Shown piece after piece: positions 1 through 8,593 of a stretch of DNA of 43,889 bases (positions are counted from its first letter, which is position 1; each line of letters begins with the position of its first letter). This DNA comes from Gammaproteobacteria bacterium (GTDB lineage Bacteria > Pseudomonadota > Gammaproteobacteria > GRL18): contig JADGEK010000036.1 in NCBI GenBank assembly GCA_016744395.1, forward strand, positions 1 to 43,889. The letters are read 5' to 3'. The notes below the pieces were generated by a model. It was not told the origin of the DNA, did no database searches, and saw only the letters and a list, made by a program, of their open reading frames with translations. A program made the translations under genes and the position numbers.

Positions 1-96
1 CGTATCAAAGGTTAGGGCCAGAAGTAGTAGGAAGAAGAATACACTGCCTCCATAAAAAATATTTCTGGCCATGGTTTTTGTGAACACTTCACTCAT
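1..96 (-). CDS. norC: Nitric oxide reductase subunit C, N-terminal part (runs off window)
   Basis: The 32 visible codons begin MSEVFTKTMARNIFYGGSVF and continue into a hydrophobic stretch ending LTFDT. This closely matches my memory of the N-terminal membrane anchor of NorC, the cytochrome c subunit of bacterial nitric oxide reductase, which passes electrons to NorB for reduction of NO to N2O at the cytoplasmic membrane. The start is supported by an AGGAG Shine-Dalgarno 6-7 bases upstream. The heme-binding CXXCH lies outside the window, so the call rests on the N-terminus alone. A perfect TTGAT-N4-ATCAA box 56 bases upstream of the start codon fits NO/anoxia control. Another membrane-anchored c-type cytochrome is the main alternative. 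Confidence 0.75.
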   Translation of the reverse strand, partial: MSEVFTKTMARNIFYGGSVFFFLLLLALTFDT

Positions 97-151
97 GGCA
101 AACTCCTATTATTATGTGAGGCTAGTATCGTTTAAAGCACTGTTTGTCTCC

Positions 152-165
152 TTGATGTATATCAA
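152..165 (-). promoter_or_regulatory. FNR/DNR-type binding box upstream of norC
   Basis: TTGATGTATATCAA is a perfect TTGAT-N4-ATCAA dyad, the consensus of FNR/ANR/DNR (Crp-Fnr family) regulators that activate denitrification genes without oxygen or with NO. A GATACT hexamer on the minus strand (124-129) could be the -10. A start near 117 would put the box centre about 41 bases upstream, the usual class II activator position. The promoter geometry is inferred. Confidence 0.75.
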
Positions 166-171
166 GCACAC

Positions 172-442
172 ATATTTAAGGGGAATTACTTCACACTTTT
201 ATTGAACTTATTGTGCAAAATTCAGTCAATATTTTTTTTATTATCACCTTTTTTTGTAAGATATCACTTACATTTATCCAAGAAAAATAAAGTGAACAAC
301 GTCGCATTTATGCACAAAATGTCATAAATTTTGCGCCTAATGTCATAAATTTTGCACAAAACGTTATTTAACCTCGAACCAAAGCATGTAAAAATTATCC
401 CATAATGAAAACACATCTTTTTATATTTAAGGGGAACTATTC
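172..442. repeat. Repeat-rich intergenic region between norC and the small ORF
   Basis: This stretch has no gene. It holds two identical 17-mers, AATGTCATAAATTTTGC, at 318-334 and 339-355, with starts 21 bp apart (two helical turns). Related TGCACAAAA/TTGTGCAAAA words occur near 212-222, 311-319 and 353-361. The sequence TATTTAAGGGGAA occurs at 173-185 and again at 425-437, where the second copy supplies the Shine-Dalgarno of the ORF at 443. The phased 17-mers look like a tandem operator, but no regulator is identified. Confidence 0.6.
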
Positions 443-583
443 ATGAACCAGAGAAATTCTGACAAAACAACACTGTCTATCGCTAAAGCAAGCGATAAGG
501 TTAACATCGTGCGTACTGAAGAGTCTTTAATGGCAGCCGCTAACGTTCTAAGATCTTTATCAGACTGGAAAAAAGGTAAGTAA
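443..583 (+). CDS. Small protein of 46 residues, unknown function
   Basis: An ATG preceded by AAGGGGA at good spacing opens 46 codons ending in TAA. The product starts MNQRNSDKTTLSIAKASDKV and ends SLSDWKKGK. It has no signal peptide, membrane helix or cysteine, and is polar with a mildly amphipathic middle (EESLMAAANVLRSL). I do not recognise a family. It is divergent from norC, across a repeat-rich control region, and its stop lies 16 bases from the convergent pyruvate kinase stop. The good ribosome site and the structured upstream region favour a real gene. Conservation in relatives is untested. Confidence 0.55.
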   Translation: MNQRNSDKTTLSIAKASDKVNIVRTEESLMAAANVLRSLSDWKKGK

Positions 584-599
584 GCCCCGTTACAACTCA

Positions 600-2012
600 C
601 TATAAGCTCAAATCAATAAAATCCAAACGATGATTGCTGCAAGGATGCTCAGGAGAAGGCCCTTGGGCTAGTAATGCAATACCTTCGTTAATTTGCTGCT
701 CACTAAACCAGTTACGTATGAATGGAGTCCATTCCTCCAGATCATTGTCGACTTTAATAGGCAAGACACCATAAGAGAACTGCAATGACTGACAAGTGCT
801 TTCTTCAGCACTCAGTGCTGTCACCCAAACAGGTAAACGATATCGAGTCACATTTCGGGGCATACTGCCAGAACGAGTTGGTGTAATAACAGCAATTGGA
901 TCGGTGTTCCTGACAGACAATTGCAGATTGTGAGCGATTAACTCTTCTATTTTTTTCTTTTTGCCAAGACGTTCCAGCTCTCTATCGGCTTTACGATGTG
1001 GCTCAGTAGCAACGGCGATTTCAGCTAACATCGCTGTTGCATCAATAGGATAAAGCCCCATTGCTGATTCCCCAGAGAGCATCACAGCATCTGTACCATC
1101 TAAAATAGCATTCGCAACATCTGTTGCTTCAGCACGAGTGGGTCTGCGATGTTCCGTCATAGACTCAAGCATTTGCGTGGCTGTAATAACTGGCTTGCAA
1201 TATAAGCTGGCTGATTTCATAATTTGTTTTTGAATGACAGCCATTGAAGAAATCGGTATTTCAACCCCCAGATCACCCCGTGCAACCATAATTCCATCAG
1301 AAACCTGTAGAATATCATCAAGATTATCCAGTGCGCCCGACCGCTCTATTTTAGCAATAACAAAGGGTTTAAAGCCCAAATCACTCGCGGCTTTTTTTAA
1401 ATCCAATATGTCTTCTTTGTTAGCAACAAAGGACTGACTGACTGCATCCACACCATTGTTGAGAGCAAATTCAAGGCAGTTTCGGTCATGATTTGTAAAG
1501 GCACTAAACCCAAGGTCAATTCCTGGTAAGTTTAAACCTTTACGTGAACGTAACTCGCCTCCTGAGCGAACTTCACAGCAAACATCATTTCCCTCAATTT
1601 TATTCACTAATAATGAAATCAGCCCATCATTGAGAAATAATTTATCTCCTTTTTTCACAATGCTGGGTAATTCTTTAAAACTGATTGACACTCGATGCTC
1701 ATCACCCGTTATTTCATCCGTTGTCAACACAAATTCTGAGCCATTTTGTAATTCAATGGGCTCTTGTTGCAATTCACCTATACGCATTTTGGGGCCAGGT
1801 AAATCTGCCATAATGGCCAGACGCTTTCCTGTATTTTCTGAAGCTGTTCTGAGTTTTTTTATAATATTTCCATGACTTGAGAAATCGCCATGCGAAAAAT
1901 TCAGTCGAGCAACTGTCATTCCCGCGCGTAATAACGACTCCATCATCACAACAGAGTCTGTTGCCGGGCCAATAGTACAGACAATTTTAGTCTTATTTGC
2001 AGGATATCTCAT
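600..2012 (-). CDS. pyk: Pyruvate kinase
   Basis: Catalyses PEP + ADP to pyruvate + ATP, the last step of glycolysis, in the cytoplasm. At 470 residues it has the usual length. Diagnostic segments in order: KTKIVCTIGPA near the N-terminus; MADLPGPKMRIGEL; the active-site segment AKIERSGALDNLDDI near residue 220 with the catalytic lysine; VARGDLGVEIP; and the signature running from TQMLESM to DAVMLSGESA. The C-terminal effector domain ends LDFIDLSL. ATG at 2012 gives the canonical N-terminus, though the ribosome site is weak. It is divergent from a candidate PEP carboxykinase, which acts on the same metabolite, so the pair could set flux at the PEP/pyruvate node. Confidence 0.96.
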   Translation of the reverse strand: MRYPANKTKIVCTIGPATDSVVMMESLLRAGMTVARLNFSHGDFSSHGNIIKKLRTASENTGKRLAIMADLPGPKMRIGELQQEPIELQNGSEFVLTTDEITGDEHRVSISFKELPSIVKKGDKLFLNDGLISLLVNKIEGNDVCCEVRSGGELRSRKGLNLPGIDLGFSAFTNHDRNCLEFALNNGVDAVSQSFVANKEDILDLKKAASDLGFKPFVIAKIERSGALDNLDDILQVSDGIMVARGDLGVEIPISSMAVIQKQIMKSASLYCKPVITATQMLESMTEHRRPTRAEATDVANAILDGTDAVMLSGESAMGLYPIDATAMLAEIAVATEPHRKADRELERLGKKKKIEELIAHNLQLSVRNTDPIAVITPTRSGSMPRNVTRYRLPVWVTALSAEESTCQSLQFSYGVLPIKVDNDLEEWTPFIRNWFSEQQINEGIALLAQGPSPEHPCSNHRLDFIDLSL

Positions 2013-2321
2013 AGGAATTTGTTATCGACCTCAATGCTCTTTGGTTAAGAATATTTGTAGTTCAGAATTGAATCAAACAATTCAATTTAATCACTTTTTA
2101 TGCGAGATATCAAAAGAAGTTACTTTTGATGATTCAGTATCTCTTAACATCTATCTATTTGAAATATTGAATAAAACACATAAATAATTCATTATAAATA
2201 AAACATTAGTATTTTCTAATTTACTTCCTTACGTTTAAAAAATATCTAAAATCTGGTAAATTACTCGCTTTTATAATTCCATTATCCGTAAAAAGCCCTG
2301 CTACGGCAGCCGCCCATTACG
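2013..2321. promoter_or_regulatory. Divergent intergenic region between pyk and the PEPCK-like gene
   Basis: About 300 bases, strongly A+T-rich, without a gene. A TATAAT hexamer at 2272-2277 on the plus strand is a plausible -10 for the downstream 1.1-kDa-class gene, but no good -35 is seen 17 bases before it. No clear pyk promoter was recognised on the other strand. Confidence 0.4.
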
Positions 2322-2354
2322 ATGCTCAATTACGATGTGAAGGTAAATTATAGT

Positions 2355-5300
2355 ATGGATTTAGTGAAATCATTAGGTGTCAAAATCAACTCTAACCAGC
2401 TCGAAGCTGCTGATGAAAAGAAACGTTTACAGCTTTATATTAACCTGAAACTTCATTCTTCAGGGCTCCCTGCTTGCGAAGCACATGATTGCGATAATGA
2501 TTTTTTCTCTATTGCTGATGACCTACTGGAAAGCTATCGTGAGAAATCACGCTTATTATCACAATACCTATGCCCCGCCGATCAACGTATTCAGGACTTC
2601 CTGGATGATTATCTGAAGGACAGTGGCAGCGACAACCACCCACTATTACCATCCAATACACTCATACTTGACCGTCATGGTGTCGCTCGTGAGCTATCAT
2701 TACCAGCTGATGGTGACTACTTTGAATCTGAATTTGTTAAAAGCTTTCGTGTCAGCCAAGGGGTATTACACAATACTTCTCGTGATCGCAGAACCACAGC
2801 CGGTTCCTTTCATATCGCTGAAGGTGGTTTACCCGTACCTGGCGACAAAAAAGCAGTACCCAAAATCGCCTATGCGAATTTATTACATGAAGCATTTAAT
2901 CCACCTGAAGAATTAATGAATTTACCTTTTACTTCTGAACAAGAAGAAAAAGCGCATAGTTTTCTATCAATTTTACTCCGCCCTGTTGTCTGCCCTGAAA
3001 TACCAGCACAAGATCCCACTCAATCAGAAGCAGAAAAAACGATGGAAATTCGTTTTTTCGCACCTGGTACATTAGCCAGCAATCTGGATTTTGTTGAAAG
3101 CATATTTGGTAATGCTGGTAACCCCAGTCTGTCTGAACATGATGCAGGACTGGATATTGAGCACTGGGTTGGGCATACTGGTTGTGTCATTCTTGCCCCT
3201 CATTTAGTCAGAATGAAAAAGAAAGATCTGGGGCTGCCATCTATTGAAACTGCGACTGAACGCCAGAAAAAAGAGGGGATGTGTTGGGAAACTGAAGATG
3301 AACTCTATAATGGTGGTCAACCCTTTAAACTTACTGCACGAGACAAGAAAGGCGTCATTGTCACTATTGTTGCTGATAACTATTTTGGATATTGTAAAAA
3401 AGAAGTTAAAACACAGATCAGCTATTCTGCTAACCTATTTGGTCTGGCTGAAGAAGAACACTCTGGTGGTGCCCTGGCTTTCCCTCGACACAATCACGGC
3501 GAAGAATTCGGTAAAGATTCTCGTACCAAAAATACAGAATACAGCTTCTCAGAAGTTATTGAAAAGTATGGCGATATAATAGACCTTCAAGAAGAAGGCT
3601 ATGGTATTGACAAGAATTTCCCAGAGATTTTGTACGTCCCTGAAAGCAATCTGCAAATGGACCTCAATGAGCAGACCGTTTCCTGGACAAGCAATGGCCA
3701 ATCGCAATCCATTAAATTAAAGCCAGGGCTGATTTACATGCACCCTAGTGGTTATAAAATTGCCATGGAAAAACACCCTAAAGCACCTTCCTGGCGTATT
3801 GTCGGCACGGATGCAGAAGGCACCTTCTGTCACAAACCTTCCACAGTCTCTGGCGGTGGTAAGTCTGAAATATCCAAAGCCATTGATGATGCCGTTATTT
3901 ATGGACCGTTATTTGTCAATAAGCTCGATAATGCCATGAAAAAAATGGCTGAGATCTTTGCCTATGATTACTCACATCGTTATAAAGATGAATTCGCGCC
4001 TGATTATACAGACCATCCTCCACGCTCACCATTGAGCATGAAAAGAAGCCTTGGTTCAATGATCAAGATGCTGACTTCATCTGAAGAAAAATTTACACCT
4101 GAATACAATGAGTGGCTGGAAACCATTCCAGAATCCATCAAAGCACTGGCCTTTATCATTAAGCGTTTCTATCGTCCTGAGTGGGGTGACAATTGGCAAA
4201 AACACTTTACAGTGGATATGATAGATGGTTTTCAGGGGCACGAACTTAAATTTCAGGACAGACAATTAATTATGTCCTATTTACGAGTGGGTTTTGATCA
4301 AAGCGGAGCCTGGCGTATTTACAAAATGCGTCAAGATTATGTGGTTGCTGAGAAATTGCAAATGGAAGACGACATCAGTGCTTCTGTTGTTGTGCCAGCC
4401 AAACGTTTGATTAACATGCCTGAAAAGAACAAGCATGAGTGTATTAAACTGGTTAAAAACTGTGAATACAGATTATTCCAAAGACCAGACGATGCCGTTA
4501 TCAAAGGTTTTGACAAGCAAACAGAACTCGAAATGTCCATGCCAGATAATTTTGTTGCAAACTATCAGCCTCTCACCAATGATATTCTAAAAGAACTCAC
4601 TGAAGATCAGGTAGAGTTTGATAAATATACACCTCCGATGCGCAATTTTTTACTGGATAGTTTAGAACAAGGCAAGACGGCTGTTTCTTCTGCGCACCCA
4701 TTAATGGTTGATGGTGCTCCGAGTAAAAATCCACGTTATTTACAATTACGCTCGGACGTCGCCCAACCCATCAAATTATACCTGGCGCAAATGAGTGCTC
4801 GTATGCACCGTCGTTCATCCATTGATGAACCTATTTGTTTTCCTGTTGATGCCGTGCTCACTGGACGTCGAAATAACCCACCTGAGCCTGAAGCAGGTAT
4901 TCGTTCTTTGGCGGTTTATAACCCAATCCACTATCAGGAATTACCTGAATTGTTCATGGATTTTGTCTGTAGTCTCACAGGAAAATCACCCTCTACAACA
5001 GGTGCTGGTTCTGAAGGAGCACTGACTAAAGGCCCATTTAACGCCTTATTGCCCGCAACTGATGTGAACAATGCTCTCGTATCCTATATTCTTACTGATT
5101 ATTCAGGTTTCAGTAGCGCTGCTGGTTATGTTGGTCCACACACTAAAGTCAACCATGATATCAGCTTGATTATTCCTGAAATTTGGGCACAGCTAAAACC
5201 TGAAAAAAGACGCCCGGATTATCTCATCAACAAAGGACAACTTGAAAAATTAGAAGACTTTGAACACAAGGGTCAGCAAGTGTTAGCCAGTCGTCTTGGA

Positions 5301-5840
5301 TATCGTATTACCAGTCTGTTTGTACATGGATTTTTTGGTAAGATTTTTGACAATCCATCCGCCGTATTCGATGAAAAAATCCTATGCCCTGAAACTCAGA
5401 ATATGGATGACTTTGTTGACGGTATCAACAACATTGTTGAAGCACAGCAAATCGTGGCCCAACGATATCTTGATGACGGTTCTATTGATCTCGCCTGCCC
5501 TCCTCTTAAAGCTCTATTATACATCATGGCCACTGGAGAGTATGAAGGCAAAGACGCACATCACCCTGAAATTCGCGCAATGTTTACTCGTGAAGCCTTA
5601 CTCTCATCAGATTGGTATAAGAAGCGTTTAGATGTTAAACAAGAACGCGATATTGCATTATGGAAGCGTCATATTACTTATCTGACAGATTACCTTGAGC
5701 GTGATAGTCATGCAGAAGAAGCCAAACGTCTGAAAATTTCTAAGCAATTAAAGACTGCGAATAAAAAGCTGATACAAGTTTCTAGTGAGGCTTATTTAGA
5801 ACAGTTGGTTGGCACATTGGGCGCAGATCCAATGGAATGA
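2355..5840 (+). CDS. Large protein (~1160 aa), candidate diphosphate-type PEP carboxykinase
   Basis: The reading frame is open from ATG 2322, but that ATG lacks a ribosome site. ATG 2355 (MDLVKSLGVKINSNQ) follows GAAGGT about 11 bases upstream and is preferred, giving 1161 residues. It is soluble, with no signal or membrane segment. A glycine-rich phosphate-binding-like motif, VSGGGKSEISKAI, lies near residue 509 (counted from 2322), and GHTGCVILAPHLV near residue 287. The length and this motif fit my recollection of PPi-type PEP carboxykinases (about 1100-1200 aa; oxaloacetate + PPi to PEP + CO2 + Pi), a family often left as 'hypothetical'. Divergent pyruvate kinase and the PPi-type lysine of the window's phosphofructokinase support the idea. 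It is not proven; an uncharacterised large protein remains possible. Confidence 0.55.
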   Translation: MDLVKSLGVKINSNQLEAADEKKRLQLYINLKLHSSGLPACEAHDCDNDFFSIADDLLESYREKSRLLSQYLCPADQRIQDFLDDYLKDSGSDNHPLLPSNTLILDRHGVARELSLPADGDYFESEFVKSFRVSQGVLHNTSRDRRTTAGSFHIAEGGLPVPGDKKAVPKIAYANLLHEAFNPPEELMNLPFTSEQEEKAHSFLSILLRPVVCPEIPAQDPTQSEAEKTMEIRFFAPGTLASNLDFVESIFGNAGNPSLSEHDAGLDIEHWVGHTGCVILAPHLVRMKKKDLGLPSIETATERQKKEGMCWETEDELYNGGQPFKLTARDKKGVIVTIVADNYFGYCKKEVKTQISYSANLFGLAEEEHSGGALAFPRHNHGEEFGKDSRTKNTEYSFSEVIEKYGDIIDLQEEGYGIDKNFPEILYVPESNLQMDLNEQTVSWTSNGQSQSIKLKPGLIYMHPSGYKIAMEKHPKAPSWRIVGTDAEGTFCHKPSTVSGGGKSEISKAIDDAVIYGPLFVNKLDNAMKKMAEIFAYDYSHRYKDEFAPDYTDHPPRSPLSMKRSLGSMIKMLTSSEEKFTPEYNEWLETIPESIKALAFIIKRFYRPEWGDNWQKHFTVDMIDGFQGHELKFQDRQLIMSYLRVGFDQSGAWRIYKMRQDYVVAEKLQMEDDISASVVVPAKRLINMPEKNKHECIKLVKNCEYRLFQRPDDAVIKGFDKQTELEMSMPDNFVANYQPLTNDILKELTEDQVEFDKYTPPMRNFLLDSLEQGKTAVSSAHPLMVDGAPSKNPRYLQLRSDVAQPIKLYLAQMSARMHRRSSIDEPICFPVDAVLTGRRNNPPEPEAGIRSLAVYNPIHYQELPELFMDFVCSLTGKSPSTTGAGSEGALTKGPFNALLPATDVNNALVSYILTDYSGFSSAAGYVGPHTKVNHDISLIIPEIWAQLKPEKRRPDYLINKGQLEKLEDFEHKGQQVLASRLGYRITSLFVHGFFGKIFDNPSAVFDEKILCPETQNMDDFVDGINNIVEAQQIVAQRYLDDGSIDLACPPLKALLYIMATGEYEGKDAHHPEIRAMFTREALLSSDWYKKRLDVKQERDIALWKRHITYLTDYLERDSHAEEAKRLKISKQLKTANKKLIQVSSEAYLEQLVGTLGADPME

Positions 5841-5892
5841 AAAAATAATGCGGGATGATGAATTAAACTATTAACTATAATCAAGCCATTAT

Positions 5893-5928
5893 TTAGCCTC
5901 TCTTTGAACATCAAAATATAGAGGCTAA
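5893..5928. terminator. Candidate bidirectional terminator hairpin
   Basis: TTAGCCTCT (5893-5901) pairs perfectly with AGAGGCTAA (5920-5928), and a nested TTTGA/TCAAA stem sits in the loop. It lies between the convergent ends of the PEPCK-like gene and the TolC-like gene. There is no clear U-tract on either side, so termination efficiency is uncertain. Confidence 0.5.
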
Positions 5929-5934
5929 TGATGA

Positions 5935-7242
5935 TTATTGAAGCATTGATTGAATGTTGCCAATCTCCTTGGCTAGTGCATAAGTTGATTTAAGTGATTC
6001 ATAATTAGCGTTAATTTGTGCGATCGTAGAATCAAGTAACTTGGCTTTTGAGTTAATGATAGCAATGGCGTTACCTTTTCCTTTTAACTTCAAATCTTTT
6101 CGTGCCTTATAAACTTTATTGGCAATTTCAAGAGTATTACGGGATATTTTTGCCCGTGCTTTCAAAGTGGAATATTTTTGCCAGGCAAGTCTGACTTTTT
6201 GATTGACTTCTTTTTTTACAGACTCGTAGTTATAACGCTCTTTTGTTAAACTGCCTGAAGCCGATTGCACTTTTTTATAGTTCTGATTACCCAGATTGTA
6301 TTTCCACTCCACTTTCAGATAGACACGTCCATCTTTAGTACGACCGCGAACACCTTCTTTGTTTTTCTCTTCTCCAAAACTTCCGACTAAATCAACTGTT
6401 GGCCAGTAGTCACCTTCAACGGCCACTTTCTTATATTGTGCAATTTCTATGTTGGATTCTGCCAAAGTAATGAATACACTTTGGTTGTTCGCCTGAGCCA
6501 GTGATTTATTTAAAGTCGCAGGCATGAGCTTTTTATTATAACTGGGCTGTAATAGTGTCTGCGGCTCTGCACTAACTCCGAATACCGATTCATAATTACC
6601 TAATGCTGAAAGGTATTTACCATCAATATCCGCTTGTTGCCCCAAAGCCTGTTGTAAAGAGAGTTGAGCTTCATAGACATCGACATCAGTTTTTGAACCT
6701 GAGCGTTTTGCCTTAGCCATTAAACTGGCATATTTTTCTAAAAGCTCAATCTTTTTTTCAACAATTTTCCTGGTCTCTTTATAATGCAAGACGTCAAGAT
6801 AGGCATTTACAGCATCTAATAAGATTTTTTGATAAACTTTTTCATAATTTTTTATGGCAATGGTTTCTTTAACCATTGCCTGACTTTCTGATGACTGGTC
6901 TTGAAAGCCTCTAAAAAGATTTTGTGATAATTCGACTAAATAACGATTATTATTCATATTAGAAGAATCAATGCCAGTACCAGAATCCTCATAAGATTGA
7001 CTGCCCACATCACCATTAATTCTTAATTCAGGCATAAAATTATCTTTAGCAACGTCAATATCAATACCCGCAATGGTCAACTGTTCTTTTGCTGCCGTCA
7101 CTTTAGGGTGGCTGTCGATAAATTGATCAATTGAGTTTTGTAAATTATCTGCCATGACACAAACATTTGACAAGGACAGAGATAAGCCTATCAATAAAAC
7201 TAAACTCAAATTTTTTTGAAGTACTTTATAACTATAGTTCAT
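5935..7242 (-). CDS. TolC-family outer membrane channel of a type I secretion system
   Basis: 435 residues with an N-terminal signal peptide (hydrophobic core about residues 12-30, probable cleavage after VMA). Long helical coiled segments follow, typical of the outer-membrane efflux fold. VELSQNLFRGFQDQSSESQAM is the beta-strand/turn segment commonly seen in type I secretion outer-membrane partners. It would form the trimeric exit duct linking periplasm to exterior. It is the last gene of the adhesin-CHAT-ABC-HlyD run, 31 bases after the HlyD gene, completing a three-part exporter. ATG 7242 gives a clean signal peptide. A general drug-efflux TolC is possible, but the context favours protein export. 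Confidence 0.9.
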   Translation of the reverse strand: MNYSYKVLQKNLSLVLLIGLSLSLSNVCVMADNLQNSIDQFIDSHPKVTAAKEQLTIAGIDIDVAKDNFMPELRINGDVGSQSYEDSGTGIDSSNMNNNRYLVELSQNLFRGFQDQSSESQAMVKETIAIKNYEKVYQKILLDAVNAYLDVLHYKETRKIVEKKIELLEKYASLMAKAKRSGSKTDVDVYEAQLSLQQALGQQADIDGKYLSALGNYESVFGVSAEPQTLLQPSYNKKLMPATLNKSLAQANNQSVFITLAESNIEIAQYKKVAVEGDYWPTVDLVGSFGEEKNKEGVRGRTKDGRVYLKVEWKYNLGNQNYKKVQSASGSLTKERYNYESVKKEVNQKVRLAWQKYSTLKARAKISRNTLEIANKVYKARKDLKLKGKGNAIAIINSKAKLLDSTIAQINANYESLKSTYALAKEIGNIQSMLQ

Positions 7243-7273
7243 ATATCAATCTCTAACCGCTCTTTTGTTTGTG

Positions 7274-8590
7274 TTACCTTTCCTGAAAAGCTTCATTTTT
7301 AATTTTCAAAAATGGCTTTAACAAGTATTCAAATACCGTTCTGGTGCCCGTATGTATTTCTATTGATGCTTCCATACCCGAGGAAATAGGATAATCAAGT
7401 TCATGATCACCGAGGTAGTTTTTTTTCGTTTTAATATCAACTTCATAATAAGAGTAACCCGATTTTGAATGAGTTAATGTGTCCGCACCTATTTGTAAAA
7501 CGGTGCCATCAAGACCCCCATAGCGTGAGTAGTCATAGGTCGTTACTTTTATAATGGCTTTTTGTCCTTCTTTTATATAGCCTCGATCAGCTGGATTTAA
7601 TTCTGCTTCAATGATGAGATTGTTACTGTCTGGTACAATTTCCAAAATGGCATCACCAGGGCGAATAACCCCTTGTATGGTATTGTATCTCATCTTCTTA
7701 ACAATTCCATTGATTGGGCTTTTAATTTGGGTTCGTAAACGCTGAGCATTTACTTTGGCCAATAATTCTGTAATTCTCACAATATATTGTTCAGCTTTAC
7801 TGAGTTGAGTACTGAGATTATTGTGAAACTTTTCTTTTATTTCTTCTTTTTTAGCCAGGGCTTCACGATGAGCCGATTGAGCTTTGGGGATGGAACTCTT
7901 AAGAATGTTAAGTTGGCCTGTGAGTGTCTCCAGAGTCGCTTTTATTTGTAAATGTTCCAACTTCGAAGTTAAACCTTTACTTAAGAGATCCTTGGATATG
8001 TGATACTGTTCATATTGAATGCTCTTCTCTCTTTTTAAAGTTTTTAATTTGGCTTCCAGCTCAGATATTTCCAATTTTTTTTGATTAATTTGAGTCTGGG
8101 CAACTTCCAATGAACTTTTTAGTTCACGATGCTGACTTATATAGGCTAATTTCTCAGCCGATACCAAAGCAGGATGATGTTGTGCAATGGAGTCAGGAAA
8201 ATCAGGTTTTTTATCTTTCAATTGAGCTTGCAGCCTTATTCGAGTTAAAAGCAAGGAATCAAGTTCTGCTTGTTTCTCTTCACGATTGATTTGCCCGAGA
8301 CCTAAGCTCAGTTTTAATAAAACTTGCCCACTAGAAACCCTGTCACCTTCATGAACCAGTATCTCTTCCAATATACCGCCCTCAAGATGCTGAATCACTT
8401 TAACTTGCTCTTGCGGTGCAACCACACCTGTTGCAGTCACCACTTCATCAAGCTCTGCAATTAACGACCAGATAATAAAAAAGCAAAGGAACAACATAAT
8501 AAGCCATGATCCCAATCGCAATGAACGGCCAATGGTAAAAAGCTCTTTAAATTGATCATCAGGAAGATTGTGAACTGGTTTCTGGGTCAT
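7274..8590 (-). CDS. HlyD-family periplasmic adaptor of type I secretion
   Basis: 438 residues. A single membrane anchor lies near residues 28-48 after a short cytoplasmic tail. The first lipoyl half follows (VIQHLEGGILEEILVHEGD, about residues 84-102), then a long coiled coil (about 115-280), the second lipoyl half (RTQIKSPINGIVKKM) and a C-terminal beta-barrel region. This is the layout of membrane-fusion proteins that bridge the inner-membrane ABC exporter and the TolC duct. The gene starts 3 bases after the ABC transporter stop, so the two are almost certainly cotranscribed and translationally linked. The probable cargo is the giant repeat protein upstream in the same run. Confidence 0.93.
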   Translation of the reverse strand: MTQKPVHNLPDDQFKELFTIGRSLRLGSWLIMLFLCFFIIWSLIAELDEVVTATGVVAPQEQVKVIQHLEGGILEEILVHEGDRVSSGQVLLKLSLGLGQINREEKQAELDSLLLTRIRLQAQLKDKKPDFPDSIAQHHPALVSAEKLAYISQHRELKSSLEVAQTQINQKKLEISELEAKLKTLKREKSIQYEQYHISKDLLSKGLTSKLEHLQIKATLETLTGQLNILKSSIPKAQSAHREALAKKEEIKEKFHNNLSTQLSKAEQYIVRITELLAKVNAQRLRTQIKSPINGIVKKMRYNTIQGVIRPGDAILEIVPDSNNLIIEAELNPADRGYIKEGQKAIIKVTTYDYSRYGGLDGTVLQIGADTLTHSKSGYSYYEVDIKTKKNYLGDHELDYPISSGMEASIEIHTGTRTVFEYLLKPFLKIKNEAFQER

Positions 8591-8593
8591 AAA

